Positions 16,174 through 24,334 of a stretch of DNA of 64,000 nt are shown one piece after another; positions within the stretch are counted from its first letter, which is position 1, and the number at the start of each line of letters is the position of its first letter. The notes beneath the pieces were generated by a model. The model had not been told where the DNA came from. It made no database searches and saw only the letters and a program-made list of their open reading frames with translations. This stretch comes from JACKCP01 sp034007295 (GTDB lineage: Bacteria; Desulfobacterota; Desulfobacteria; Desulfobacterales; JACKCP01), in NCBI GenBank assembly GCA_034007295.1, contig JAVERC010000002.1:1-64000 (forward strand). Direction: 5' to 3'. The translations under genes were made by a program, and so were the position numbers.

Positions 16174-17283
16174 TTAAATAAGAAAATCTTCGGGTTTGGT
16201 TGTGTTAAGAGTTTTTGCTCCGTCTTTTTGAACAACTACCATGTTTTCAAGCCTTATTCCTCCCCAGTCAGGAAGATAAATTCCAGGCTCAACTGTTACA
16301 ACCATTCCTTCTTCAAGGATTTCATCTGTTAAAGGACTTAATCTTGGTGCTTCATGCACTGCCATTCCAACACCGTGTCCAAGTCCGTGGCCGAAATATT
16401 TGCCGTATCCTGCTTCTTCAATAACTTTTCTTGCGGCAAAATCAACTTCCTTTGCCTTTATTCCGGCTCTTATGGCATTTGTTCCTGCAATCTGGGCCTT
16501 TCTTACAATATTAAAAATTTCTTCAAATTTAGAATCCATTTCTTCTATAAAAAAGGTTCTTGTTATGTCTGAACAATATCTGTCAAGAATAATTCCCCAG
16601 TCAAAAAGAATATGTCCTTTTGATTCTAAGATTGTTTTTGAGGGAATTGCATGGGGTTTTGCAGAATTTTTTCCTGTTGCTGTAATTGTTGAAAAGGAAA
16701 GTTCTTTAATTCCCTTTTCTTTTAAAGCCTTTTCAAGCATCCAGGCTGCTTTTGCTTCTGTAATTCCTGGTTTTAAATCTTTTTTTATTTCAAGAAGTCC
16801 TTTTTCTGAAATTTCAAGGGCAGTCTCAATTGTATTTATTTCATCTTTATCTTTAATCAGCCTTAATTTTTCAACAATTCCCGATACTGGTTTTAAACTT
16901 AAATTTTTTTTACATTCTTTAATTGAGGCATTCATTTTATCAAACCAGTCAACACTTACCCTTACTGATTCAAAACCTGCTTTTTTAATTTGGGCTGCTT
17001 CAAGAATATTTGTAATTTCCTTTGAAAGACCTTTTTTATAGCAGTAAATTTCATATAAAGGACAATTTGCTTCAGCTTCTGTTGTAAATCTTGAGTCTGT
17101 TGCAAGTATAAGTTTTTCTTTACCAATGGCAAGAATTCCTGCTGTTTCGTCAAACTGGGAATCCTCACCCTCAAATCCGCTTAAATAAAATCTGTTTTCT
17201 TCTATAAAAATTAAAATTCCGTCAATTTGGTTTTCATCAAAGGTTTTTCTTACTTTTTCTATTCTTTTGCTAATTTTATCCAA
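16174..17283 (-). CDS. pepP: Xaa-Pro aminopeptidase/dipeptidase (M24 family)
   Basis: About 369 aa cytoplasmic metallopeptidase removing N-terminal residues before proline. The creatinase-like N-terminal domain is followed by a pita-bread domain with the five metal ligands: Asp in HILFDWG, Asp in YCSDITRTF, His in GHGLGHGVGM, Glu in TVEPGIYLP and Glu in IRLENMVVV. I start it at TTG 17283, seven bases after a GGAGA site; the in-frame ATG at 17352 would overlap the preceding gene by 55 bases. It sits between the SUMF1-domain gene and xerD in one tightly packed transcript. Confidence 0.88.
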   Translation of the reverse strand: MDKISKRIEKVRKTFDENQIDGILIFIEENRFYLSGFEGEDSQFDETAGILAIGKEKLILATDSRFTTEAEANCPLYEIYCYKKGLSKEITNILEAAQIKKAGFESVRVSVDWFDKMNASIKECKKNLSLKPVSGIVEKLRLIKDKDEINTIETALEISEKGLLEIKKDLKPGITEAKAAWMLEKALKEKGIKELSFSTITATGKNSAKPHAIPSKTILESKGHILFDWGIILDRYCSDITRTFFIEEMDSKFEEIFNIVRKAQIAGTNAIRAGIKAKEVDFAARKVIEEAGYGKYFGHGLGHGVGMAVHEAPRLSPLTDEILEEGMVVTVEPGIYLPDWGGIRLENMVVVQKDGAKTLNTTKPEDFLI

Positions 17284-17296
17284 TTTAGTTCTCCAT

Positions 17297-19753
17297 TTAA
17301 TCTGCAACACACCTGAAACCAAGTATATTTGATGTAAAATCAGGTTTAACAAAGTATCTTGACCATAGTCTCACGCTTTGATCAGACACGAAACTTCCGC
17401 CTTTTGCAATATAAAAAGTTTTTTCTGCTTTTTCAATTGATGAAGTTGTCCATTCCCATACATTTCCAAGTGTGTCTGAAATTTTGTTTGAATTTATTCC
17501 TTTTATATATTCATCAACCGCACTTGTATCACCTTTACCGCAGTTTTCAGTGTTAGAGGCATTTTCTATCCATTGACTTCCCCAGGGGAAGGGAAAGCCT
17601 TTCTTTGTTCTTGCAGCAGCTTCCCACTCATCTTCTGTTGGAAGTCTTTTTCCAATCCATGCTCCAAAAGAAAGTGCGTCTTTTAAGGAAATATGAACAA
17701 CAGGATGGCTTCTTTTTTTGTGGAGTCCGCTTCCGGGGCCAAAGGGCTGATACCAGCATGCACCCCTTATAATTGTGCTTTTTCCAGTGGAGCTTAAAAT
17801 TGATTTTTGTTTTCCGGTTTTATAGTCAAATTCTGATTTGTATCTGGATTCAAATACAGTTGAAAACCCTTTTTCTTCTGCTGTGGTTTTATACCCTGTT
17901 TTTTCTATAAAAATTTCAAAAAGTGAATTTGTAATTGGAAAGGCTCCAATAAAAAATTCGTTTAAGTTTATTTTTGATTCAGGTTTTAAATCTGATGAAG
18001 GATATGGGCAGCCTGTTTTGTATGTGTTTTTTTCAATTTTAAGGAATTGGTTATAGTATCTGTCCATTGCTCCAAGGTAGCTGTCGAATTTTTCAGATAA
18101 TAAATTTTTAGAGTCAATGTTCTGGCTTTCAAGATAGCTTTCAAATTCTCCAAGGCTTTCAGATGGAAGTCCAAGTTCAGGAAGTTTGTGTTCATCTTCT
18201 TCGTCAATTATTTCCTGATCTTCATCCAGTTCAATTTCATCTGCCTCTATAAGTTCTTCATCATCATCAAGCTCAATTTGTTCTTCTTCTGTGTCTTCTG
18301 AATCTTCATCTTCATCGATTTCTAAAAGTTCAGTGTCATCAAGCTCGTCTTCATCAATATCTGATACAATTTCTTCATCTTGTGAAAGCTCATCAATTTC
18401 TTCAATTAAATCATCATCAATTGCTTCTTCTTCATAGCCTTCATCATCAACAAGCTCCTGGTCTTCATCTAATTCAACTACTTCAGAATCATCTGACTCT
18501 TCTTCATCAATATCTAAAACATCTTCTTCATCTTGTAAAAGTTCATCATATTCTTCAATTGAATCATCATTTATTGACTCTTCCTCAAAGTCAATTTGTT
18601 CATCAATAAGCTCATCATCTTCGTCCAGTTCAATTATTTCTGAATCATCAATTTCATCTGCTTCTACAAGTTCATCGTCATCTTCAAGTTCAATTTGATC
18701 TTCTTTCGTGTCTTCTATATCTTCGTCTTCATCAACTTCAATGAGTTCAGTGTCATCTGATTCTTCAGTTAAATCATCGTCATCTTCTTCTTCCTGATAA
18801 TCTTCATCATCAACAAGCTCTTGGTCTTCATCTAGTTCAATTATTTCAGAATCATCAATTTCATCTGTTTCTACAAGTTCAGTGTTATCTGATTCTTCAG
18901 TTAAATCATCGTCAATTTCTTCTTCTTGATAATCTTCATCATCAACAAGCTCTTCGTCTTCATCAAGCTCAACTACTTCATAAGCATCATTTTCTGCTTC
19001 TTCAAATTCAAGCTGTTCATCATCTTTTACTTCTTCAAAATCCTCTTGTTCTTCAATTGCCTCTTCTTCATCTTCAAAAACCTCTTCAATTTCTTCTCCT
19101 TCATCAAGCTCAATTGTAACCGTTCTTTTACCTGAACTTTTTACTTCCTCTTGATTATCACCATTTCCCTGATTATCTGCATTAGAGGTTTCTGATCCAT
19201 CTTTTTCCCCTGAATCTGATTTCTCATCGAAGTTTTTTTCTATTTCAGAAATAAGAGATTGAATATTTTGGAAATCAGATTGAGAATTGTTTTTTTGCCT
19301 TGTTTTTTCTATAAACTCCTTTATTGAATTAAGTATTTGTGAAATTTGAGATAAGGACACATCATTTTCACCTGAAAAAGGTGCAGTGAATGAAGATAAA
19401 AGTTCTTCCCTGGCATTATCTGACATTGCAAAAATATTGTTTTCATTTATAATTATTCCTTCAGAATTAAGTCCGGAATCAAAAAGTTTGTTTAAATCTT
19501 TGTTTATTGTATTTTTCAGGCTTAGAGCATTTTTTTTTCTGGAATTTATCTTTGCCTTGTCAGATGGTGGAATATCCCATATTTTTGAAACAATTATTTC
19601 AAGAGGTATTTGTTCAATTTTACTTAAATCATCAATGTTTTTATAAAAGTCTCTAACAATATTCAAAAATTTGGATTTTGGTGATGATTTTGAAAAATAA
19701 CCAAGATTTTCAAGGGCAGAATCAATACCTTCTAAAGTTATACTGGAAGCCAA
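17297..19753 (-). CDS. SUMF1/FGE-like domain protein with long acidic repeat region
   Basis: 818 aa. Residues ~1-200 are of no recognised family. Residues ~210-560 are almost entirely Asp/Glu-rich, in irregular repeats such as SEIIELDEDQELVDDEDY. Residues ~585-818 form a formylglycine-generating-enzyme-like domain (NEFFIGAFPITNSLF, RLPTEDEWEAAAR, FPFPWGSQW, DTLGNVWEWTTS, GGSFVSDQSVRLWSRYF, LGFRCVAD). The two Cys that define active FGE in the GGS...R region are absent, so sulfatase maturation is unlikely; a binding or structural role is possible. There is no signal peptide. The TTG start has AGGAGA seven bases upstream. It is divergent from, and only 41 bp away from, the ParA-like gene. Confidence 0.72.
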   Translation of the reverse strand: MASSITLEGIDSALENLGYFSKSSPKSKFLNIVRDFYKNIDDLSKIEQIPLEIIVSKIWDIPPSDKAKINSRKKNALSLKNTINKDLNKLFDSGLNSEGIIINENNIFAMSDNAREELLSSFTAPFSGENDVSLSQISQILNSIKEFIEKTRQKNNSQSDFQNIQSLISEIEKNFDEKSDSGEKDGSETSNADNQGNGDNQEEVKSSGKRTVTIELDEGEEIEEVFEDEEEAIEEQEDFEEVKDDEQLEFEEAENDAYEVVELDEDEELVDDEDYQEEEIDDDLTEESDNTELVETDEIDDSEIIELDEDQELVDDEDYQEEEDDDDLTEESDDTELIEVDEDEDIEDTKEDQIELEDDDELVEADEIDDSEIIELDEDDELIDEQIDFEEESINDDSIEEYDELLQDEEDVLDIDEEESDDSEVVELDEDQELVDDEGYEEEAIDDDLIEEIDELSQDEEIVSDIDEDELDDTELLEIDEDEDSEDTEEEQIELDDDEELIEADEIELDEDQEIIDEEDEHKLPELGLPSESLGEFESYLESQNIDSKNLLSEKFDSYLGAMDRYYNQFLKIEKNTYKTGCPYPSSDLKPESKINLNEFFIGAFPITNSLFEIFIEKTGYKTTAEEKGFSTVFESRYKSEFDYKTGKQKSILSSTGKSTIIRGACWYQPFGPGSGLHKKRSHPVVHISLKDALSFGAWIGKRLPTEDEWEAAARTKKGFPFPWGSQWIENASNTENCGKGDTSAVDEYIKGINSNKISDTLGNVWEWTTSSIEKAEKTFYIAKGGSFVSDQSVRLWSRYFVKPDFTSNILGFRCVAD
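18190..19110 (-). repeat. Irregular acidic-codon repeat region
   Basis: On the plus strand this is a long run of TCATC/TTCTTC-rich motifs, antisense to Asp/Glu codons. Longer blocks recur nearly verbatim, for example those encoding ELDEDQELVDDE at several places. It inflates the middle of the SUMF1-domain protein by over 300 residues and suggests repeated internal duplication. Confidence 0.75.
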
Positions 19754-19794
19754 TTTGAAATCTCCTGATCTTAAATTGAAAAAATGGGAAAATA

Positions 19795-20523
19795 ATGGGT
19801 AAAATTATTTCAATTGTAAACCACAATAAAGAAAGCGGCAAAACAGTAATTTCATTTAATCTTGCTTCTGCCTTATCTGTTATCGGTAAAAAAACTCTTT
19901 ACCTTACTTTTAGAAGCAATTTTTTGTTTGAAAAATTAAGCTTGGAATTTATTAGTGAGAGCCTTTTTTTTGAAGAACTTAAAAATTTTTCTTATGAAGG
20001 ATTTAATACAAAAATTCCATGCCTTGATTTTTTTATTTTAAATACTTCATTGTATGACAGTGAAGAAAACAAAAACCTTGTTCTTTTTCTTAAAAAATAT
20101 TTAAAATCTGTTTATGATTATGTAATTATTGATACTAAAAGTTCACTTATTGAAAATTTTGATATTTTTATGCTTTTGTCAGATGATTATATAATACCAA
20201 TTGAAAATAATCCCAAATCTTTTGACAGTTTAACACCTTTGCTTGCCAAAATTGAATGGTTCAAAAAGGAAGAAGGGTGCAGATTAAATTTTTTTGGTTT
20301 TTTGTTTAATAAAGTTTCTGAAGATACCAGGCATTATAATCTTTTTAAAAAAAATGCTTTTTTTCTTTTTAGAAAAGTAGTTTTGGACCATGTTATTATT
20401 TACAGTCCTTTACTTGATTCTGATTATAAGCCTTTAAATTCAATTTTTGAAGATACAATGGATAAGTCATTTAGGTGTTTTATTGATCTTGCCGAACACA
20501 TAACAAAAGGAGAAAATCCATGA
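19795..20523 (+). CDS. ParA/MinD-like P-loop NTPase
   Basis: 242 aa. The N-terminus KIISIVNHNKESGKTVISFN followed by ASALSVIGKKTLYL follows the ParA/MinD pattern, and DYVIIDTKSS is a Walker-B-like strand. The deviant Walker A is changed: Asn stands where the signature Lys of KGGVGKT belongs, with Lys one residue later. ATP may still bind through GKT, but dimerisation chemistry could differ. Family members position plasmids, chromosomes, pili or chemosensory arrays. The start is divergent from the SUMF1-domain gene, and the stop overlaps the next gene's ATG (ATGA). Partner specificity is unknown. Confidence 0.7.
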   Translation: MGKIISIVNHNKESGKTVISFNLASALSVIGKKTLYLTFRSNFLFEKLSLEFISESLFFEELKNFSYEGFNTKIPCLDFFILNTSLYDSEENKNLVLFLKKYLKSVYDYVIIDTKSSLIENFDIFMLLSDDYIIPIENNPKSFDSLTPLLAKIEWFKKEEGCRLNFFGFLFNKVSEDTRHYNLFKKNAFFLFRKVVLDHVIIYSPLLDSDYKPLNSIFEDTMDKSFRCFIDLAEHITKGENP

Positions 20524-20960
20524 AGGTTGCCAGAACAGAGTCCATTGAAACAGGGGAAAAAGAACTTTTAGACACAATAATTGCAGAACTTGACTGGGAA
20601 GTAATTGAACAGAAATTAAAGGAAAAACATAATATAAAACTTCAAGAAGATGTTGAATTTAATAATGGCGATCTTGTTGTTCACGGAAATAAAATTGCAT
20701 ACAAGCTTAATTTTGATGTTAAAATTACTTTGTCTGTTCTTTTTGACAGGCTTGGTGAATGTATTGATATTTCTGCCTCAGGTGAGGAAAATTTTGCAAA
20801 TGATAACGACGAAAATATTCCAGAAGATGAAAAATTCAATGATAATGAAAATATTTCGGATATAGAAATATCTGATAATGAAAGTTTAGAAAGAAAGAAT
20901 CCAATGGCTAAAGAACTTGCAGGTATGATTGATGAAATAAATAATAATGAGGAAGAATAA
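20520..20960 (+). CDS. Small acidic protein of unknown function
   Basis: 146 aa. The first ~90 residues are a compact alpha/beta-looking segment (SIETGEKELLDTIIAELDW, then alternating strands VEFNNGDLVVHGNKIAYKL). The rest is acidic and Asn-rich, ending in KELAGMIDEINNNEE. I do not recognise a family. It is coupled to the ParA-like gene by a four-base overlap with AAAGGAG just upstream, so the two products are probably made in step and may act together. The zinc-ribbon gene follows after 46 bases. Confidence 0.6.
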   Translation: MKVARTESIETGEKELLDTIIAELDWEVIEQKLKEKHNIKLQEDVEFNNGDLVVHGNKIAYKLNFDVKITLSVLFDRLGECIDISASGEENFANDNDENIPEDEKFNDNENISDIEISDNESLERKNPMAKELAGMIDEINNNEEE

Positions 20961-21006
20961 TTATTCAGTTAATTTATTTTAACAGTAAAATTTAAGGTAT
21001 CTACCA

Positions 21007-22509
21007 ATGATCAATTCTTCTAAGGATTCCGAATTTTTTTATTTCAGAAGTGAATTTGATAAAACATTAAAAATGTATTTTAGGGAAATAATTGACCTTT
21101 CAGTTTTACCTCCTAATCTTAATTTGAATATTCCTGTTTTATCCTGTCTTATACTTCTTGTTGAAAGGGAAATTGAAATAAGGGATTTTCCAAATTCTCC
21201 GCCTAAAAGATATTCAAGAGATAGTTTTTTGGATGATATTGAAAATATCGGAATTGGAGTTGACAGAACAATTTTTGATACAGTAAGCGAACTTTTTTCA
21301 TTGGGTTTTATAATTGAAAATAATGATGAAATTAAGCCTTCTGAATCGGCATTCAAGCTGGTGAATTTTATAAATAGTGTGTTTCCTGGAATGCCAGGAA
21401 TAAATTTTATTGCATATCTTGTTCAGACAATTGATGAGGTTTTTTCTGATAGAAAAAGTCTGGCAGAGGGCAAAGAAACTTTTTATCAGACTTTAAAAAG
21501 CAGAAGTCTGAAAAAAAATAGAGTTTCTGAAAATGTACTTAAATCCCTTCAAAATCAGACTTCATCAGAAAAAAAAGGCATAAGCAGCAAGGCGTTAAAG
21601 GAAAGGCTTAGTCAGCTTAGGAAGTCAAGAACTTCACCTGATGCTGATATGTATAAAAAAGTTCAGGTAAAATCTATTTTTGGATCTTTTGACAAAGAAG
21701 ATGATTACAAAGAAGAAATAAAAGCAGAAGAAGTAAAAGCAGAAGAAGTAAAAGCAGAAGAAGTAAAAGCAGAAGAAGTAAAAGCAGAAGAAGTAAAAGC
21801 AGAAGAAGTAAAAGCAGAAGAAGTAAAAGCAGAAGAAGTAAAAGCAGAAGAAATAAAAGCAGAAGAAGTAAAAGCAGAAGAAGTAAAAGCAGAAGAAGTA
21901 AAAGCAGAAGAAGTAAAAGCAGAAGAAGTAAAAGCAGAAGAAATAAAAGCAGAAGAAGTAAAAGCAGAAGAAGTAAAAGCAGAAGAAGTAAAAGCAGAAG
22001 AAATAAAAGCAGAAGAAGTAAAAGCAGAAGGAGTAAAAGCAGAAGAAGTAAAAGCAGAAGAAGTAAAAGAAGAAGAAATAAAAGAAGAAGAAATAAAAGA
22101 AGAAGAAATAAAAGAAGAAGAAATAAAAGAAGAAGATTCAGAAGAAATTAGCCTTTCAGAAGAGGAAATAGCAAAAAAAATTTCAATGTTTGAAAATGAA
22201 CTTGCTATGACCTGTCCTGTCTGCAATGAGGGAAAAATTATTGAAAGCAGAACAGAAAAAGGTAAAATTTTTTATGAGTGTTCAAACAGCTTGTGCCATT
22301 TCATAAGCTGGGCAAAACCTTTTCATTTTTCTTGTCCTACATGCAATAATCCTTTTTTGGTTGAGGAAATATTTCCAGACGGTTCAAAAGGACTTAAATG
22401 CCCAAGGGCAACCTGTGATTATCAACAAAATGACCAGAAAAATCCTGCTTTGTCAGCACAGCCCAAAAAAAAGAAAAGAGTTATAAGAAGAGTAAAAAGA
22501 AAAAAATAA
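21007..22509 (+). CDS. Zinc-ribbon protein with a KAEEV repeat arm
   Basis: 500 aa in three parts. Residues ~1-235 are a helical-looking domain I do not recognise (EFDKTLKMYFREIIDLSVLP). Residues ~239-378 are 28 five-residue repeats (KAEEV, KAEEI, KEEEI), likely one long charged helix. The C-terminal ~110 residues carry two topoisomerase-I-type zinc ribbons (CPVCNEGK...CSNSLCHF and CPTCNNPF...CPRATCDY) and a Lys/Arg tail (KKKKRVIRRVKRKK). It may bind nucleic acid through the ribbons and basic tail. It is the third gene of the ParA-like operon. No topoisomerase catalytic domain is present. Confidence 0.65.
   Translation: MINSSKDSEFFYFRSEFDKTLKMYFREIIDLSVLPPNLNLNIPVLSCLILLVEREIEIRDFPNSPPKRYSRDSFLDDIENIGIGVDRTIFDTVSELFSLGFIIENNDEIKPSESAFKLVNFINSVFPGMPGINFIAYLVQTIDEVFSDRKSLAEGKETFYQTLKSRSLKKNRVSENVLKSLQNQTSSEKKGISSKALKERLSQLRKSRTSPDADMYKKVQVKSIFGSFDKEDDYKEEIKAEEVKAEEVKAEEVKAEEVKAEEVKAEEVKAEEVKAEEVKAEEIKAEEVKAEEVKAEEVKAEEVKAEEVKAEEIKAEEVKAEEVKAEEVKAEEIKAEEVKAEGVKAEEVKAEEVKEEEIKEEEIKEEEIKEEEIKEEDSEEISLSEEEIAKKISMFENELAMTCPVCNEGKIIESRTEKGKIFYECSNSLCHFISWAKPFHFSCPTCNNPFLVEEIFPDGSKGLKCPRATCDYQQNDQKNPALSAQPKKKKRVIRRVKRKK
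21721..22140 (+). repeat. 15-bp tandem repeat, 28 units
   Basis: Exactly 28 units of 15 bp (420 bp). The core unit is AAAGCAGAAGAAGTA. The only changes are G to A giving Ile in place of Val at a few units, one A to G giving Gly, and GCA to GAA in the last five. The near-complete synonymous identity points to recent slippage or recombination. There are no spacers. Confidence 0.95.
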
Positions 22510-22524
22510 ATTGAGAGTATTAAC

Positions 22525-22664
22525 TAGTCAGTGGCCAAAAACTAGGATTGTTATTCAATTCAGGTGAAAAATTTGTCCTTTATTTTATATTGAGTTTTTA
22601 AGGATTAAATTTTGAATTTGACTTTAGAATGGACAAAAAAACATTTTCGTTCACCAGCTAACTA
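22525..22664. repeat. Dispersed TAGT...ACTA repeat, copy 1
   Basis: About 140 bp between two convergent genes. It begins TAGTCAGTGGCCAAAAACTA and ends CGTTCACCAGCTAACTA. It shares the ATTAAATTTTGAAT and GGACAAAAAA blocks with the copies at 42087, 46282 and 55671. It contains no ORF and is the most diverged complete copy. Confidence 0.7.
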
Positions 22665-22666
22665 AA

Positions 22667-23074
22667 TTAATTATCAAGTACGTGTTTTTTTGGTATTACA
22701 GCATTAAATTCGCCTTTGAACACTAGAATTTTATTAGAATAAACATTTACATTTACAAAATATTTATTTTTTTCTTGTTTAATTATTTCTGCATATGCAA
22801 TTGCAGTTTCTCCGATTTTGAGGGGTTTTAAAAAAGAGCATGAAGAAGAGGAAAGAACGACTAAAGGCTCATTAATACAAATCATTGCTGCATAATCTGC
22901 AAGACCGAAAATAAATCCTCCGTGGATAAGCCCTTTCTCATCTGCGGCCATTTCATGGGTAAGTTCAAGTTTGACCTCTGCTTTTTTGTTTTCACAAAAA
23001 AGAGGTGTTCCGCAAAGTTTATTGTTGATTAGTTTGTGGGTATTAATTTTTGATTTCAAAGTCAAGTTCCTCAT
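22667..23074 (-). CDS. Hotdog-fold thioesterase (PaaI/YbgC-like)
   Basis: About 135 aa. The hotdog core has GLIHGGFIFGLADYAAMIC, matching the HGG...D active-site pattern of PaaI-type acyl-CoA thioesterases. The N-terminus overlaps the histidine kinase gene by about 30 bases. ATG 23074 lacks a ribosome site, while TTG 23059 has GAGG nine bases upstream, so the true start could be either. The substrate is unknown. A dispersed repeat lies immediately downstream and may contain its transcript end. Confidence 0.75.
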   Translation of the reverse strand: MRNLTLKSKINTHKLINNKLCGTPLFCENKKAEVKLELTHEMAADEKGLIHGGFIFGLADYAAMICINEPLVVLSSSSCSFLKPLKIGETAIAYAEIIKQEKNKYFVNVNVYSNKILVFKGEFNAVIPKKHVLDN

Positions 23075-24293
23075 CAATATTTTTAAGCTCTGGTATTTGA
23101 AATTTAAAGCATGAGCCTTTGTTTTCTTCACTTTCTACCCAGATTTTGCCTTTATGGGCTTCAACTGCAATTTTGCAAAACGAAAGCCCAAGTCCTGACG
23201 ATGTTTTTTCTGTTTTAGAATGAAAATATTTATCAAAAATATATTTTTGATTTTTTATAGGAATTCCAATGCCTGAATCTTTTACAAAAAAAATAATATT
23301 GTCATTTTCAACTTTAAAGCCAGTTGAAATGGATTTAGCTCCACTGTGAATTATTCCATTCATAATTATGTTTTGAATTACGCGTAAAAGAATTCCTCTG
23401 TCTCCCCAAATAAATGGTTCTTCTGCAGCTTCATACATAGGCAAAATTTCCACCTCTTTGTTTTTTGCTGTGGCAAAAAGTCTTGATGATGCTTCAGTAA
23501 TAATTTCAGGAACAGAAATTTTTTCGCTTATAAGTTTTAATGAGCCGTCTTGAAGCCTTGTTATGTCTAGAAGATTTGAAATCATTGTATACATTGTATC
23601 GCAGCCGGCCTGAGCAGCTTTGACATATTCAATATTTTCATTGTCTATGGTATATGAAAGAATATCAAGGTTTGCTATTACCTCTGAAACAGGGCCTTTT
23701 AAATCATGAACCATCATTTGAAAAAATTCGTTTCTCATTTTTTCAAGTTTTTCAAGTTTTTTATTTTTTTCAGAAAGAATTTTCTGATTTTTTTCAAGTT
23801 CATCAGCAAGTCTTAATGCTTCAATCTGGCCTATAATTATTCCTGCAAGATCAAGCAGTATTCCTCTCTCATCATCTGAAAAACAGTCCTGTCCTTTTTT
23901 TTCAGTAAGATTTATTACACCTATTACTTCATCTTTTCTGATTATGGGTATTATTAAAAAAGCACTTTTGCAGTAATTTCCTTTTTTTTCACATTCGCCT
24001 TCAAAATTTTTTGATTTGTTGATATAAAGAGGCATTTTATTTTTAAATACCCAGCAGGACGGGCTTTCTGAGTCAAGGGGCTGTTTTATTCCAACAAGCT
24101 CTAAATTGGTTGAAGCTGCAACTTCCATGCTGAGCCTGTCTTTTTTTATCATTATTGAACCTTTGGCAGTTTCAGTAATTTTTGTCAAAAATAAGATAAT
24201 TTCCATTAGTTTTTCAGAGTTGGATTTATTTTCATTATTGGAAATTTTAATTATTGTTTTTATAAATCCTAAAATATCAGTATTTTTATCCAT
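23043..24293 (-). CDS. GAF-domain sensor histidine kinase
   Basis: 416 aa, cytoplasmic, no membrane segment. A GAF domain spans about residues 25-165. A short coiled coil (LEKNQKILSEKNKKLEKLEK) leads to the HisKA domain with the phospho-acceptor His in MMVHDLKGPVSEV. The ATPase domain has an N-box IIMNGIIHSGAKS and G-boxes VKDSGIGIP and SSGLGLSFCK. It autophosphorylates and passes phosphate to a receiver. The adjacent upstream gene, a receiver-TPR protein, is the likely partner. The ATG has GGTGAAAT upstream. Confidence 0.92.
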   Translation of the reverse strand: MDKNTDILGFIKTIIKISNNENKSNSEKLMEIILFLTKITETAKGSIMIKKDRLSMEVAASTNLELVGIKQPLDSESPSCWVFKNKMPLYINKSKNFEGECEKKGNYCKSAFLIIPIIRKDEVIGVINLTEKKGQDCFSDDERGILLDLAGIIIGQIEALRLADELEKNQKILSEKNKKLEKLEKMRNEFFQMMVHDLKGPVSEVIANLDILSYTIDNENIEYVKAAQAGCDTMYTMISNLLDITRLQDGSLKLISEKISVPEIITEASSRLFATAKNKEVEILPMYEAAEEPFIWGDRGILLRVIQNIIMNGIIHSGAKSISTGFKVENDNIIFFVKDSGIGIPIKNQKYIFDKYFHSKTEKTSSGLGLSFCKIAVEAHKGKIWVESEENKGSCFKFQIPELKNIDEELDFEIKN

Positions 24294-24334
24294 ATTTCAC
24301 CATTTTTGGTTGTTGTTTTATAAAAATGAGATTT

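Noticed and set aside
16400..17041. 213-codon plus-strand ORF inside pepP
   Set aside because: Antisense to an intact peptidase frame with all metal ligands; no ribosome site support.
21705..22226. 173-codon antisense ORF over the 15-bp repeat
   Set aside because: The 15-bp period (a multiple of three) keeps the antisense frame open; it has no ribosome site or non-repeat content.
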